Assembly (NCBI GenBank): GCA_040506705.1
Contig: JBEVWG010000013.1
Coordinates: forward strand, 1-64,000
DNA: 64,000 nucleotides
Origin: Thiodiazotropha sp040506705
GTDB taxonomy: Bacteria > Pseudomonadota > Gammaproteobacteria > Chromatiales > Chromatiaceae
Reading direction: 5' to 3'
Made by a program: the position numbers and the translations under genes. This document shows, piece after piece, positions 43,691-53,169 of the stretch. How positions within the stretch are numbered: position 1 is the stretch's first letter; each line of letters begins with the position of its first letter. The notes under the pieces are model-generated. The model was not told where the DNA came from, made no database searches, and worked only from the letters and a program-made list of their open reading frames with translations.

Positions 43691-44084
43691 GTAAACTCCT
43701 CCATTATGCCGGTCTGATTGACCGGTCTAGGTTGTGATTGCCCTGGTCAAGGTGAACACCTTTTCTGCCTATGTCAAAGTGGACGATGTCGATCAGAAGA
43801 GCAGATAAGCACTCTTCTATGCTTGGGGCATGAACAACAGTTTAGACGATCAAGCCCAGAGCGTGAAGTGGAACTGTATACGGGGTGGGGTGTAGGACGC
43901 CTGCTGGTTAGTAGATTGCAGGTATATGAGCCTGAGGCCGATTAGTCTCTTAAGCGCTGATTAACTTGGTTAATATAAGGCTTGCAGATCGAAGATAATA
44001 GCTAATTAAAAGACGACCTACTGCAGTGTCACAAGACAGGGCAGTAGGTTTATTTAGATTAAGACGAACTCTGTTATGCAGCTA
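43691..44084. other. Spacer between DUF4426 and dynamin genes
   Basis: About 390 bases. A plus-strand stretch near 43740-43800 translates to plausible-looking sequence (VNTFSAYVKVDDVDQ) but is interrupted by stops in every frame and has no start. It might be the worn remnant of a gene, or chance. Confidence 0.3.
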
Positions 44085-46061
44085 TCAACCCGCATTTTGT
44101 TTAACCAGTGTTGGTTTCTGGCGTTTAGCCTGATGCAATGGACGGCTATTGCTTAGTCTGTTGGACATATTGCGTAGTGCTGTCAGCTGTCTGGCAAGTT
44201 CGGTATATTGTTCCTGAAGTTCGAGTATGCGGTACTGCAAAGTATTTCGGGACTGGCCAATCTTTTGCAGATTTGTAAGCCGCTTCTCCATCATCTCCTT
44301 GTGATCTTTGATCTGCATCACTAAGGGTTCCAGGGTTGAACTGAGCCATCTGTTGATATCTTCGTCAGCCCTTTTAAAGATGTCGTGAGCGCGCTTAACC
44401 AATGCAGAGAAAAAACGTTTAACGACAAAGTTCTGTTCCATCATGGCAGTTACAGGGCTATTTCGAAAGATCTCAGCCTCCTGGTGCAGCAGCTCAAGTT
44501 CAACACGATATTTCACAATCGAAAACATCTTTGGCTGCACCACGGCAAAACCGTGTTCATTCTGAAATTTTCTGTAGATCGCGCGTATCAGCTTACGGGT
44601 CTGTTCGCTTTGGTTGACAACCATAAGCATGGTGCTGCGTGTCTCTTCGAACAGGTTCTTCATCGAACCCTTCATGCCGCTGGTGGTCCAGCTGTTGGTC
44701 ATCTCTTTGCGGGATTTTTCAATCGTACTTTCCAGGGCTTCAAGGCTGAGGGTTTCAGAGAGCGTGCTGGCCTGCTGTTTCAGCTGCTTGCGGCTCAGCT
44801 GGAAAGTTTCTACATCACGGAGATATTGCGCCTGTTCACTGCGGGTCTTCTCCATCAGATTGGTGATCACGTCATCACTCTTATCGCTCAGCTCTTCCAG
44901 CTCTTCGAGTTGGTACTTGGTGTCGTTGAGCTTGCCGGAGAGCATGCTGCGGCTGTTGTCGAGCATCTGACCGACATCAGAACTGACCGTATCGAGAATG
45001 ATCTGTTGTTTGATGTTCAGAACATCCTGACCCAGGTAGTTTTCAAGTTCCAGTAATGCACTCTTTTCAAGTAGCGATGGTTCGCCTTTGATCTTTGCAA
45101 GCAGACCTTTCTGAGCAGAGATGGGAAAAACAACTCTTGGTTCAACACCCAGCATCTCAGCTGTATTAGTCTGCTGGTTTCTGATTGCATCATGGATATC
45201 TTCATGTTCACGCAAATCATCCCAGAGGGTGTCGATCTTGTTCAATACCACCATCAGGCCTCGCTGGCGGCCACTCTGAAAGCCTTTGATATGGTGTTGC
45301 CAGATCTCCATGTCGCTGCGGGTTACGCCAGTGTCAGCGCCAAGTACAAACAGCACTGCCTGAGCGGCAGGTAACATGTTGAGGGTCAGTTCTGGTTCCG
45401 TACCGAGTGCATTCAGGCCGGGGGTGTCAAGAATGGTAAGACCCTTCTTCAGCATCGGATTGGGGAAGCTGATCAGGGCATGACGCCATTTTGGAATCTC
45501 GACAGTTTCAGGTGGTTGTTTCTGATGGGGGTGCAGGTCAGGATTGTAGAGGCCGAGATGTTTGGCCTCTTCGAGGGTGACCTCTTTTGTCTGGATAACT
45601 TCACTCAACGCAGCTTGCATCTGCTCAACGGAGTCGATTTCGAGCGGATAATGAACCCACTGCTTGGTGTCGTGTCTCAGCTGAGAGAGCGTGGTGTCCT
45701 GCAGTCGAGTCTCAATGGGCAGCAGACGTACATAGGCTTCGTCCCGCTCGTCATCGTAAAATATCTCAGTAGGGCACATTGTGGTGCGGCCGGCATCAGA
45801 TGGCAGCAGTCGGCGGCCGTAGTCGGCAAAAAAGATGGCGTTGATCAGCTCAGTCTTACCGCGAGAGAACTCAGCGACGAAAGCTATCGTGAGTTTGTCA
45901 CTTTTGAGAGTGTCGAGTGTATGTTTGATGCGCTGTTGGATGTCCTCTGTGGACATACCATTCTCTTCCAACCAGGGACCATACTCTTCAATGGTATTGA
46001 TAATGTCCTTTTTCCACTGCTCGTAAGCTTGTAACTGTTCTTGAAATCTTACTTTTTCCAT
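44085..46061 (-). CDS. Dynamin-like GTPase
   Basis: 658 residues. GTPase domain about 55-340: P-loop AEFSRGKT (63-70), where the usual first Gly is Ala63, switch region GRTTMCPTE, G3 DTPGLNAL and G4 NKIDTLW. A long helical/coiled region (about 350-640) follows, as in bacterial dynamin-like proteins that tubulate or repair membranes. A membrane paddle cannot be recognised by eye. It lies after yggU-yggT-proC on the same strand. Only a single dynamin gene is present here, whereas bacterial dynamins are often in tandem pairs. Family assignment firm, cell role unknown. Confidence 0.82.
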   Translation of the reverse strand: MEKVRFQEQLQAYEQWKKDIINTIEEYGPWLEENGMSTEDIQQRIKHTLDTLKSDKLTIAFVAEFSRGKTELINAIFFADYGRRLLPSDAGRTTMCPTEIFYDDERDEAYVRLLPIETRLQDTTLSQLRHDTKQWVHYPLEIDSVEQMQAALSEVIQTKEVTLEEAKHLGLYNPDLHPHQKQPPETVEIPKWRHALISFPNPMLKKGLTILDTPGLNALGTEPELTLNMLPAAQAVLFVLGADTGVTRSDMEIWQHHIKGFQSGRQRGLMVVLNKIDTLWDDLREHEDIHDAIRNQQTNTAEMLGVEPRVVFPISAQKGLLAKIKGEPSLLEKSALLELENYLGQDVLNIKQQIILDTVSSDVGQMLDNSRSMLSGKLNDTKYQLEELEELSDKSDDVITNLMEKTRSEQAQYLRDVETFQLSRKQLKQQASTLSETLSLEALESTIEKSRKEMTNSWTTSGMKGSMKNLFEETRSTMLMVVNQSEQTRKLIRAIYRKFQNEHGFAVVQPKMFSIVKYRVELELLHQEAEIFRNSPVTAMMEQNFVVKRFFSALVKRAHDIFKRADEDINRWLSSTLEPLVMQIKDHKEMMEKRLTNLQKIGQSRNTLQYRILELQEQYTELARQLTALRNMSNRLSNSRPLHQAKRQKPTLVKQNAG

Positions 46062-46168
46062 GCAATAGCCCCAGTCTTACACATGCTGAAACGGACCCAT
46101 TTTCCGCTCTGATCAGCTTTAGGAAAAAATGATACTCGAGTAATCAGGCAGACGCCATGACCACAGTC

Positions 46169-46453
46169 TCACTTCTCAATCGGTATCGGCAGACGCTTAG
46201 GAGACTTTAGTTTCAGGCACTTGCTGCGGGATGACTCTCCAGTGAGCAGAGAGATGTTGCTTCTAGGGAGGCCAAAAGCCTTTGAAATGAACTTCAGTAA
46301 CCGGGCGTTCGCCTCTCCATCAACAGGTGGTGCCATTATAGCCACCTTGAACTCATTTTCGCCATAGGGCCCTACAAAACGATCCTTTGAGGCCTTGGGT
46401 TGAACCCGAAGGCGCAAAATCAGGTCATCCTCCTGCCACTGATACCAGCTCAT
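46169..46453 (-). CDS. yggU: YggU / DUF167 protein
   Basis: 94-residue DUF167 protein (SWYQWQEDDLILRLRVQPKASKDRF, GEANARLLKFISKAFGLPRSNI). Small cytosolic protein of unknown function, conserved directly after yggT. Overlaps yggT by 4 bases, so they are coupled. Confidence 0.85.
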   Translation of the reverse strand: MSWYQWQEDDLILRLRVQPKASKDRFVGPYGENEFKVAIMAPPVDGEANARLLKFISKAFGLPRSNISLLTGESSRSKCLKLKSPKRLPIPIEK

Positions 46454-47034
46454 GCAAAGGGGCTAGAAGTAATCTGCAGCAGCGGTGGGATCAGCAACAT
46501 TTTCAATAAAACCAACCCGATCATCACCAACATAGGCGATAAATCAATACCACCAATCGGTGGTAGAACTTTTTGAGCTGGTCGCATCACCGGACCAGTG
46601 AGGCTGTAGAGCAGATTGGTGGCTGGGTTGTAGGCCCCCGGATTGACCCAGCTCAGAATGACCTGAATCAGTACACCGAACAGAAAGATGTTGATGGTGA
46701 GTTCAATCAGTTCAGGGATTGCCCACAACAGCGGACCCAGAAGATTGACGCTGCTACCCGAGATCATGATGACCAGGAACAGCTCAACTGTTTTCAATGC
46801 CCAGGCCAGTATCAGTGACGACAGATCAATACCCCCAAATCCAGGTATGATGCGACGCAATATCTTAATCGGCGGGTTAGTCACTTTGACTAAAAACTGC
46901 GAAACAGGGTTATAGAAATCGGCTCGTACAAGCTGCAGCAGGAAGCGCAGCAATATCGCGAGGATATACAGGCCAAATATGGTTTGTACCAGAAAAATCA
47001 AAGGGTTGGAGAGGTAGCTGCTACCCATGATCAT
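46450..47034 (-). CDS. yggT: YggT-family integral membrane protein
   Basis: 194 residues containing two YggT repeats, each with a pair of membrane helices (about 12-35, 70-95; 105-130, 160-185) and matching GGIDLS motifs (PGFGGIDLSSLILAWAL and PPIGGIDLSPMLVM). The family is linked to osmotic or membrane stress and, in cyanobacteria and plants, organelle or cell division. It overlaps the end of proC by 14 bases. Part of the conserved yggS-proC-yggT-yggU set. Confidence 0.87.
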   Translation of the reverse strand: MIMGSSYLSNPLIFLVQTIFGLYILAILLRFLLQLVRADFYNPVSQFLVKVTNPPIKILRRIIPGFGGIDLSSLILAWALKTVELFLVIMISGSSVNLLGPLLWAIPELIELTINIFLFGVLIQVILSWVNPGAYNPATNLLYSLTGPVMRPAQKVLPPIGGIDLSPMLVMIGLVLLKMLLIPPLLQITSSPFA

Positions 47035-47857
47035 TGTGTCCTAGTAAATTGGAAAGTTCGTGGGAACGCTCTTTGGCACCTTGCAGGGCATCTTTGAACA
47101 ATTCCCTGAGGCCACCTTTCTCAAGGATATCAAGGGCTCGTTCGGTAGTGCCACCTGGGGAGGTGACTTTTTGACGTAGCATGGCTGGCGAGTCACTACT
47201 CTCAATCGCCATGCGGGCTGCACCTAAAGCTGTCTGTAGCGTGAGCAGTCGGGCGCTCTCTTCATCAAGCCCCATCGACTTGGCCGACTCCTCTATGGCC
47301 TCCATGACCAGGAAGAAATAGGCCGGACCACTTCCGGAAACAGCAGTTACTGCATCGATGAGGGATTCATTCTCTACCCAGCGTGTAAGGCCTACGGCTC
47401 TAAGAATGCTCTCTGCCTGGTTGCGTTGGTTTTCACTCACTCCGGGGCTGGCATAGAGACCAGTTGCACCAGACTGGATCATTGCCGGGGTGTTCGGCAT
47501 GCTGCGCACTACTGCCTGATCTCCACCGAGCCAGCTATCGAGGTCTGTAGCGGTAATACCCGCAGCGATGGAGATGATCAGAGGCTTTGAATTTTGAAGG
47601 GTTTTAGCCAAATTCTGAGCAACCGACTCGAGAATTTGTGGTTTGACCGCCAATACAACGATCTGAGCCTGCTGAACCGCCTGTTCATTATCAGGCTCTG
47701 TTGTAACCCCGTAGCGGGCAGCCAGTTGGCTTAATTTTTCTGTATCGGGATCACTGACTGTAATGGCATTGCAATCATATTCGTCTGCAATGAGGCCGCT
47801 AATCAGGCTTGTTGCCATGTTGCCGCCGCCGATAAAAGTGATTTTGTCGTTTTTCAT
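47021..47857 (-). CDS. proC: Pyrroline-5-carboxylate reductase
   Basis: Last step of proline synthesis, NAD(P)H dependent. Rossmann motif FIGGGNMATSLISGL at the N-terminus, SIAAGI, MPNTPA, and the C-terminal signature SGSGPAYFFLVMEAIEESA with SPGGTTERALDIL. 278 residues. Upstream of yggT with overlap and 25 bases after yggS, so it forms one operon with both. Confidence 0.94.
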   Translation of the reverse strand: MKNDKITFIGGGNMATSLISGLIADEYDCNAITVSDPDTEKLSQLAARYGVTTEPDNEQAVQQAQIVVLAVKPQILESVAQNLAKTLQNSKPLIISIAAGITATDLDSWLGGDQAVVRSMPNTPAMIQSGATGLYASPGVSENQRNQAESILRAVGLTRWVENESLIDAVTAVSGSGPAYFFLVMEAIEESAKSMGLDEESARLLTLQTALGAARMAIESSDSPAMLRQKVTSPGGTTERALDILEKGGLRELFKDALQGAKERSHELSNLLGHNDHG

Positions 47858-47882
47858 GCTACCGCTCTGTGTTCAGAGGTGA

Positions 47883-48605
47883 TTACTGGGATTGATTATA
47901 CTGCCGGGGGCCAAAAATTGCGGTGCCGATTCTGACGATGGTCGCTCCCTCGCAAATAGCATCCTCCAGATCGTTGGACATCCCCATGGAAAGGGTGCTT
48001 AAAGGCTTCTCTTTTGTACTCAATTGATCACGCAGTGTCCGCAGCAATTGAAATGGCTGTCGGGGGTCAGAATTGTCTTCTACAGGAGCTGGAATGGTCA
48101 TCAGTCCCTGAATTTGTATCTTATCCAATGCTTGATATTCAGGTAATAGTTCTTTCAGCTCTTCTGGTGAATGACCGTCTTTACTCGACTCGCCGCTGGT
48201 ATTGACCTGCAGGCAGATGTTGAGTGGAGCCAGGTTGTCAGGACGTTGTTGGCTGAGTCGGGTCGCATGTTTGAGGCTGGCAACGCTGTGTACCCAATCG
48301 AAGTGCTCTGCGATCTGTCGGGTCTTGTTACTCTGAATACGACCAATGAAGTGCCAGGAGAGTTTCAACGCTTCAAGTTGTGTGATTTTGCTCACCGCTT
48401 CCTGTAAGTAATTTTCTCCAAACATTCGCTGTCCTTGCTCTGCAAGCGCATGAATTTCCTCGCTGCTACGGGTTTTACTCACAGCCAGCAGTTCCACACT
48501 GCCGGGGAGGCGCTTACAAGATGTCTCTGCCTTGCGGATGCGTTCCTGTACGTGATGAAAGCGTTGCCGAAGCTGATCAGATTTGGATATGGTGTCGTCT
48601 GTCAC
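47883..48605 (-). CDS. yggS: PLP homeostasis protein YggS
   Basis: 240-residue pyridoxal-phosphate-binding barrel protein (COG0325, PLPBP). Lys in LAVSKTRSSEEI is the PLP lysine, and the GMSNDLEDAICEGATIVRIGTAIFG end motif binds the phosphate. It controls PLP and amino-acid balance without a known catalytic activity. First gene of the minus-strand operon, divergent from pilT as in many gammaproteobacteria. Confidence 0.93.
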   Translation of the reverse strand: MTDDTISKSDQLRQRFHHVQERIRKAETSCKRLPGSVELLAVSKTRSSEEIHALAEQGQRMFGENYLQEAVSKITQLEALKLSWHFIGRIQSNKTRQIAEHFDWVHSVASLKHATRLSQQRPDNLAPLNICLQVNTSGESSKDGHSPEELKELLPEYQALDKIQIQGLMTIPAPVEDNSDPRQPFQLLRTLRDQLSTKEKPLSTLSMGMSNDLEDAICEGATIVRIGTAIFGPRQYNQSQ

Positions 48606-48870
48606 GTCTATCTCATGCCATTTTGCCGGATAACGGATATTTGTAAGGCGGATTAGTATATTATTTGCTTATCCGGCAGCGTAATGTTGCTTTCTTATGT
48701 GTGGTCAGTCAGGTGCCAATTCAAGTTTAAGTGCCAGTTAAATTTATCTGTCTGGATGTCGATAAAGGGATAATGCCTACCAGCATGAGATACAGTACCA
48801 TGATTTGCTGAAATTTTATGTGCCCGCAAATGGCACATGCATCCTTTGCATGATAGTAATGGGGGAATGA

Positions 48871-49905
48871 ATGGATATCGCTGAACTTTTGGCCTTCAGT
48901 GTCAAACACAACGCATCAGATTTACACCTTTCATCTGGCTTACCGCCGATGATTCGCGTAGATGGAGATATACGCCGGATCAACGTGCCGGCGCTTGAGC
49001 ACAAGGTTGTGCATGCCTTGGTGTATGACATCATGAACGATAAGCAGCGCAAGGATTTCGAGGAATTTCTGGAAAACGACTTCTCTTTTGAAATTCCCGG
49101 TCTGGCCCGTTTCCGGGTCAATGCCTTCAACCAGGCGCGGGGTGCCTCGGCAGTATTTCGTACCATTCCATCCAAAGTTCTGACCCTCGAAGATCTGGGT
49201 TGTCCTCAGATATTTAAGGATGTTGTAGATGTGCCTCGTGGCCTGGTTTTGGTCACCGGCCCCACCGGCTCAGGTAAATCGACTACTCTCGCGGCAATGA
49301 TGGACTATAAGAATGATAATGATTATTCCCATATACTGACCATCGAAGACCCCATCGAATTTGTTCATAACAGCAAAAAGTGTCTGATCAATCAACGAGA
49401 AGTACACCGCGACACCCTCGGCTTTGCTGAAGCGCTGCGATCTGCACTGCGTGAGGATCCGGATATCATCCTGGTGGGTGAGTTGCGTGATCTTGAGACC
49501 ATTCGTTTGGCGCTGACGGCTGCGGAGACCGGCCATTTGGTATTCGGTACCCTGCATACCAGCTCAGCAGCAAAGACTATCGACCGAATCATCGACGTCT
49601 TCCCTGCAGGTGAGAAATCAATGGTTCGTTCCATGCTGTCTGAGTCTTTACGTTCAGTTGTAGCCCAGACACTATTGAAAAAAATAGGCGGTGGCCGAAT
49701 TGCCGCTTGGGAGATTATGGTTGGTACCCCGGCGATCCGTAATCTGATTCGTGAAGACAAGGTGGCTCAGATGTACTCTGCGATACAGACCGGGCAGGCA
49801 GCCGGGATGCAGACCATGGATCAGGCCCTGAAAGAGCTGGTGCAGAAGGGCGTAGTGAGTCGTTTGGATGCCAGATCCAAAGCACAGCACAAGGATCAGT
49901 TCTAG
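48871..49905 (+). CDS. pilT: Type IV pilus retraction ATPase PilT
   Basis: Hexameric cytosolic motor that drives pilus retraction and twitching. N-terminal PAS-like region with ASDLHLSSGLPPMIRVDG, Walker A GPTGSGKST, Asp box LTIEDPIEFVH, Walker B ILVGELRDLET, His box GHLVFGTLHTSSA, and the C-terminal AIRNLIREDK (AIRNLIRE) motif special to PilT. 344 residues. GGGGGA precedes the start. Divergent from yggS; pilU follows after 156 bases. Confidence 0.96.
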   Translation: MDIAELLAFSVKHNASDLHLSSGLPPMIRVDGDIRRINVPALEHKVVHALVYDIMNDKQRKDFEEFLENDFSFEIPGLARFRVNAFNQARGASAVFRTIPSKVLTLEDLGCPQIFKDVVDVPRGLVLVTGPTGSGKSTTLAAMMDYKNDNDYSHILTIEDPIEFVHNSKKCLINQREVHRDTLGFAEALRSALREDPDIILVGELRDLETIRLALTAAETGHLVFGTLHTSSAAKTIDRIIDVFPAGEKSMVRSMLSESLRSVVAQTLLKKIGGGRIAAWEIMVGTPAIRNLIREDKVAQMYSAIQTGQAAGMQTMDQALKELVQKGVVSRLDARSKAQHKDQF

Positions 49906-49937
49906 AGTGCGTTATCAAACCTGGCTGTAGGCGTGCA

Positions 49938-49975
49938 CAGCGGCTGAAAGCGATATACTTAGTCGCCGGGTTAAT
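49938..49975 (+). repeat. 38-bp TCGCCGGGTTAAT repeat, copy 2
   Basis: Between pilT and pilU. Contains CGGCTGAAAGC as in copy 1 and ATACTTAGTCGCCGGGTTAAT, a 21-base match to the 53936-53973 copy. Confidence 0.65.
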
Positions 49976-50061
49976 TATAATTAGGATTAACTGATAGCCA
50001 TCGAAATTGCGCTGATTTACCGTATTCGGCGCATAAGAATGAGTGTTTAGAGGACAAGAAT

Positions 50062-51186
50062 ATGGAACTGAACCCACTCCTTGCCATGATGGTCAAGAAC
50101 AAGGCCTCGGACCTGTTTATCACCGCAGGTCGGGAACCATCCATCAAGGTGGATGGTAAAATTCACCCAGTGAACAAAACAGCACTGACCCCGCAACAGA
50201 CCAAAGCCTTGGCCTACAGCGTCATGACCGATGCTCAGCAGCGGGAGTTCGACGAGACCAAAGAGTGTAACTTCGCCATCAGCGCGAAAAAGATTGGGCG
50301 GTTTCGTGTCAGTGCTTTTATACAGCGGGATGCAGTCGGAATGGTTCTGCGCCGGATTGAGACCAATATTCCAACCCTGGAATCTCTCTTTCTTCCGCCT
50401 GTACTGCAGGATTTATCTATCGCCAAACGTGGTTTAGTGATCTTTGTTGGCGCTACCGGTACCGGTAAATCGACTTCTCTGGCTGCAATGATTGGATATC
50501 GAAATACACGGGGTGACGGCCATATCATCAGTATCGAAGACCCGATCGAGTATATGCATGATCATGACAAATGCATTATCACGCAGAGAGAAGTGGGTAT
50601 AGATACAGAATCGTACGATGTAGCACTGAAGAATACTCTTCGTCAGGCACCGGATGTGATATTGATCGGTGAGATCCGTAGCAGGGAAACCATGGAAAAC
50701 GCAATCACCTTTGCTGAGACTGGTCACCTCTGTCTGTCCACCCTTCATGCCAATAATGCAAACCAGGCATTGGATCGCATCATCCACTTTTTCCCGGAAG
50801 ATCACAGAGAGCAGATATTTATGGACCTCTCCCTGAATCTAAAAGCAATAGTAGCGCAGCAGCTGATACCCAAAGCTGATGGGAATGGGCGTCGCGCTGC
50901 GATTGAGGTCATGTTAAATACGCCTTTGGCTGCCGATTTGATAAGGAAGGGTAAGATTCATAAGCTGAAAGAGTTGATGAAACGCTCGAACGAGCTCGGC
51001 ATGATTACCTTTGATCAGCATCTTTTTCAACTCTATGAAGAGGGCGTTATCAGTTATGAAAATGCACTCGCCCATGCTGATTCCGCCAATGATGTACGAT
51101 TGATGATCAAACTTGGAGCAAGCCAAACCAACGATTCACTGGTTGATGGGCTGGATGGTATTACCCTGATGGATGGGAAGGCCTGA
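50062..51186 (+). CDS. pilU: Type IV pilus accessory ATPase PilU
   Basis: PilT-related ATPase that supports force generation in retraction with PilT. N-terminal NPLLAMMVKNKASDLFITAGREPSIKVDG, Walker A GATGTGKST, Asp box SIEDPIEYMHDH, Walker B VILIGEIRSRETM, His box GHLCLSTLHANNANQ. The C-terminal tail (about 350-374, LGASQTNDSLVDGLDGITLMD) is longer than in PilT, typical of PilU. 374 residues. Downstream of pilT, separated by a repeat-containing spacer that could carry a promoter. Confidence 0.93.
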   Translation: MELNPLLAMMVKNKASDLFITAGREPSIKVDGKIHPVNKTALTPQQTKALAYSVMTDAQQREFDETKECNFAISAKKIGRFRVSAFIQRDAVGMVLRRIETNIPTLESLFLPPVLQDLSIAKRGLVIFVGATGTGKSTSLAAMIGYRNTRGDGHIISIEDPIEYMHDHDKCIITQREVGIDTESYDVALKNTLRQAPDVILIGEIRSRETMENAITFAETGHLCLSTLHANNANQALDRIIHFFPEDHREQIFMDLSLNLKAIVAQQLIPKADGNGRRAAIEVMLNTPLAADLIRKGKIHKLKELMKRSNELGMITFDQHLFQLYEEGVISYENALAHADSANDVRLMIKLGASQTNDSLVDGLDGITLMDGKA

Positions 51187-51323
51187 GATATCCAGGCACT
51201 ACTTGGTCAGAGCTGTTTTTTAGGCACACAATCAACGAGATTCAGATAGCTCCTGTAAATCTAAGGGGAGACTCTGAATACTCCTGTTCGGAGAGAAACG
51301 CTATCATCGGTGTTATGCTTGCT

Positions 51324-51352
51324 TAAACCTGGATTCTGCAGTTGACCGCTGA
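51324..51352 (+). repeat. Dispersed 29-bp repeat, copy 2
   Basis: TAAACCTGGATTCTGCAGT..., 25 of 29 bases identical with 8352-8380. Lies after pilU. Confidence 0.5.
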
Positions 51353-51424
51353 TCTTGCGCTCGCACACCTTACCAATGGCGTGGGTGATCCGGCTGAGTG
51401 TTTCCTAATTTACCCAACACCACA

Positions 51425-51877
51425 CTAGGGCAGAAAAGCCTCAGCAAGGCGATACTGATTTTCTGATTCGTTGGCCAGACCACCTCCATCATTCAGAATC
51501 ATCTCACAATTTTTTGCCATGCGTGCCTGCATCGCAGCCCGCCATGCCCCCTTTGTGCCATCGGCTTCATCAGGCGTCAGTGAGGCTGTTGCAGCTGCGG
51601 CAACAAAATGTTCAGCTTGTGCAGCCCAGTCTGCATCACGGCCGCAAGCTGTATAGGTCTGAGTCGCCAAAGCCTTGGCGTCTTTATAGGCAGTTTCGAC
51701 CTCCTGGCTTGAGAGATCGGGGTTTGTTGCAGCTTCAATTGCCCGGGCAATCCTTGGATCTGAACTTAAATGTTCAACGCTGGCTACAAATTTACCTGCT
51801 AAAGCTCTCTGCTGTTTACTGGATAGTTGGCTAATAGCATCGCGTAAACTTTGGTCATTAGTGATTTGATTTGACAT
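51425..51877 (-). CDS. Conserved-looking hypothetical protein
   Basis: 150 residues, all-helical in appearance, Ala-rich, no signal or membrane segment. Blocks such as QLSSKQQRALAGKFVASVEHLSSDPRIARAIEAA and CGRDADWAAQAEHFVAAAATASLTP, and two Cys, are visible. The start at 51877 has GGAGG eight bases upstream, better than an ATG five codons earlier. I do not recognise a family. The spacer 51878-52183 upstream shows no other gene. Confidence 0.6.
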   Translation of the reverse strand: MSNQITNDQSLRDAISQLSSKQQRALAGKFVASVEHLSSDPRIARAIEAATNPDLSSQEVETAYKDAKALATQTYTACGRDADWAAQAEHFVAAAATASLTPDEADGTKGAWRAAMQARMAKNCEMILNDGGGLANESENQYRLAEAFLP

Positions 51878-52183
51878 GAGAGAAACCTCCAAACCAGTAG
51901 ACTGGACGTAGGATGAGATAGATTTGGCTCATCTATACATCTTAGGATTAGTCATGTTATTACTTGATGATCCAGATCAGTGAATGAGATGTTTTTATTT
52001 GATCTGTTTTCGCTGCTGTTCGTTTTACCTTCAGCTACCCACCATGTGCTGATTCATGAACTATTGAGTCGCCACTCAAATAAAGATGCCTTAACTAATT
52101 GATATAAATGGTTTTAATGGCTATCTGAATCTAAACGCACAAGGAAAGATTGAGTGCGCAGCTATTTCCTAAGGAAGAGGGTG

Positions 52184-52756
52184 TCAGTGGGAGAGCTGAG
52201 ATGATTCAACCATTTCCGATATCTCTGAATGTTGATTCTTTGTGGCCCAGTCAAGGGCCGTCAAATTACTGAAATCGCGGATATCGCGGTTGGCTTGATG
52301 AGCCAATAGTGTTCTCACCGATTCAATATGACCTAGCTTTGCAGCCCAGATTAGAGCGGTCCAGCCACCGGTAACCTCAATCTGGTCAATTTTGGAACCA
52401 TGGGTCAAGAGTAACTCGACAATCTCATAATGGTTGTTTGAGGCAGCAAGCATCGTTGCAGAATACCCCCCCTTATCGACTTGATTAACATCAGCGCCCG
52501 CATCAATCAGACGCTGAGCTATGCCTAGATGTCCATTGAGTGCTGCTTTCATTAACGGCGTCCACATGCAGGCATCCTGAATATCGACCTGGCCGTTATC
52601 ATCAATCAGCTTGCGTATTGTTGGCAGGTCGCCTGTTTCCGCAGCAACGATCATCGCAGGAGTGTTTGAGAAACCCTCCTGCAGCTGATCAGCGGTTTGT
52701 TGAGAACATGCGCTGACCAGAGAGATTGAACAGATTAGAAAGGGAAATATTTTCAT
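52184..52756 (-). CDS. Ankyrin-repeat lipoprotein
   Basis: 190 residues. Lipoprotein signal with lipobox VSAC (Cys17), then four to five ankyrin repeats (about 30-185), e.g. DACMWTPLMKAALNGHLGIA, GYSATMLAASNNHYEIVELL and GGWTALIWAAKLGHIESV. Anchored in the envelope and probably a protein-interaction module in the periplasm. Partner unknown; no catalase or toxin partner gene is adjacent. Confidence 0.8.
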   Translation of the reverse strand: MKIFPFLICSISLVSACSQQTADQLQEGFSNTPAMIVAAETGDLPTIRKLIDDNGQVDIQDACMWTPLMKAALNGHLGIAQRLIDAGADVNQVDKGGYSATMLAASNNHYEIVELLLTHGSKIDQIEVTGGWTALIWAAKLGHIESVRTLLAHQANRDIRDFSNLTALDWATKNQHSEISEMVESSQLSH

Positions 52757-52833
52757 ATCGAAAAGAAGCAGTGAAAGTCACCTCCATTTTCGATATTTCC
52801 TGGTGATGCTCAATGCGTTATCGCAATCAGAGC

Positions 52834-53169
52834 CTACTTCTCTGGTCTGTTTTTAGGGTTAATAAAATGGTTTGGGAATGGAGTGATGTTGGAGTCCGAG
52901 TCAATATCGATGATTTTTCCTGGACCATGATCATTTTTTTCCACCTCATCGATACGAATCACAGAGTGGATAGGAATACGTGTCCGCTGTACTCCGGAAA
53001 ACTCCTCTTTTAATTTTTCAGCTGAGGGGTCAACGACCAGTGAGCTGCTCTCCTGAAATATCAGGTCCTCAACCTCGACAAAACCGTAAAGCTCTCCCTG
53101 ACGAATGGTTTTAGCAAAGATTTCGTAGACTTTTCCTTGATTTAAAAAAACGATTTTAAACAAGTGCAT
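52834..53169 (-). CDS. DUF1820 protein
   Basis: 111 residues matching the DUF1820 pattern: FKIVFLNQGKVYEIFAK, GELYGFVEVEDLIF, VDPSAEKLKEEFSGVQR and IPIHSVIRIDEVEK. Cytosolic, function unknown, widespread in gammaproteobacteria. The last about 25 residues are less conserved in look. Single gene. Confidence 0.8.
   Translation of the reverse strand: MHLFKIVFLNQGKVYEIFAKTIRQGELYGFVEVEDLIFQESSSLVVDPSAEKLKEEFSGVQRTRIPIHSVIRIDEVEKNDHGPGKIIDIDSDSNITPFPNHFINPKNRPEK

Noticed and set aside
43718..43945. 75-codon open frame and a degenerate coding-like stretch in the spacer
   Set aside because: No start, no family, and the better-looking reading is broken by stops; kept only as a spacer note.
44385..45056. 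223-codon open frame opposite the dynamin gene
   Set aside because: It lies wholly antisense to a gene with clear GTPase motifs, and its translation shows no family or start context.
48832..48851. Possible sigma-54 site before pilT (TGGCACATGCATCCTTTGCA)
   Set aside because: The distance between the GG and GC elements is too long for a sigma-54 promoter.
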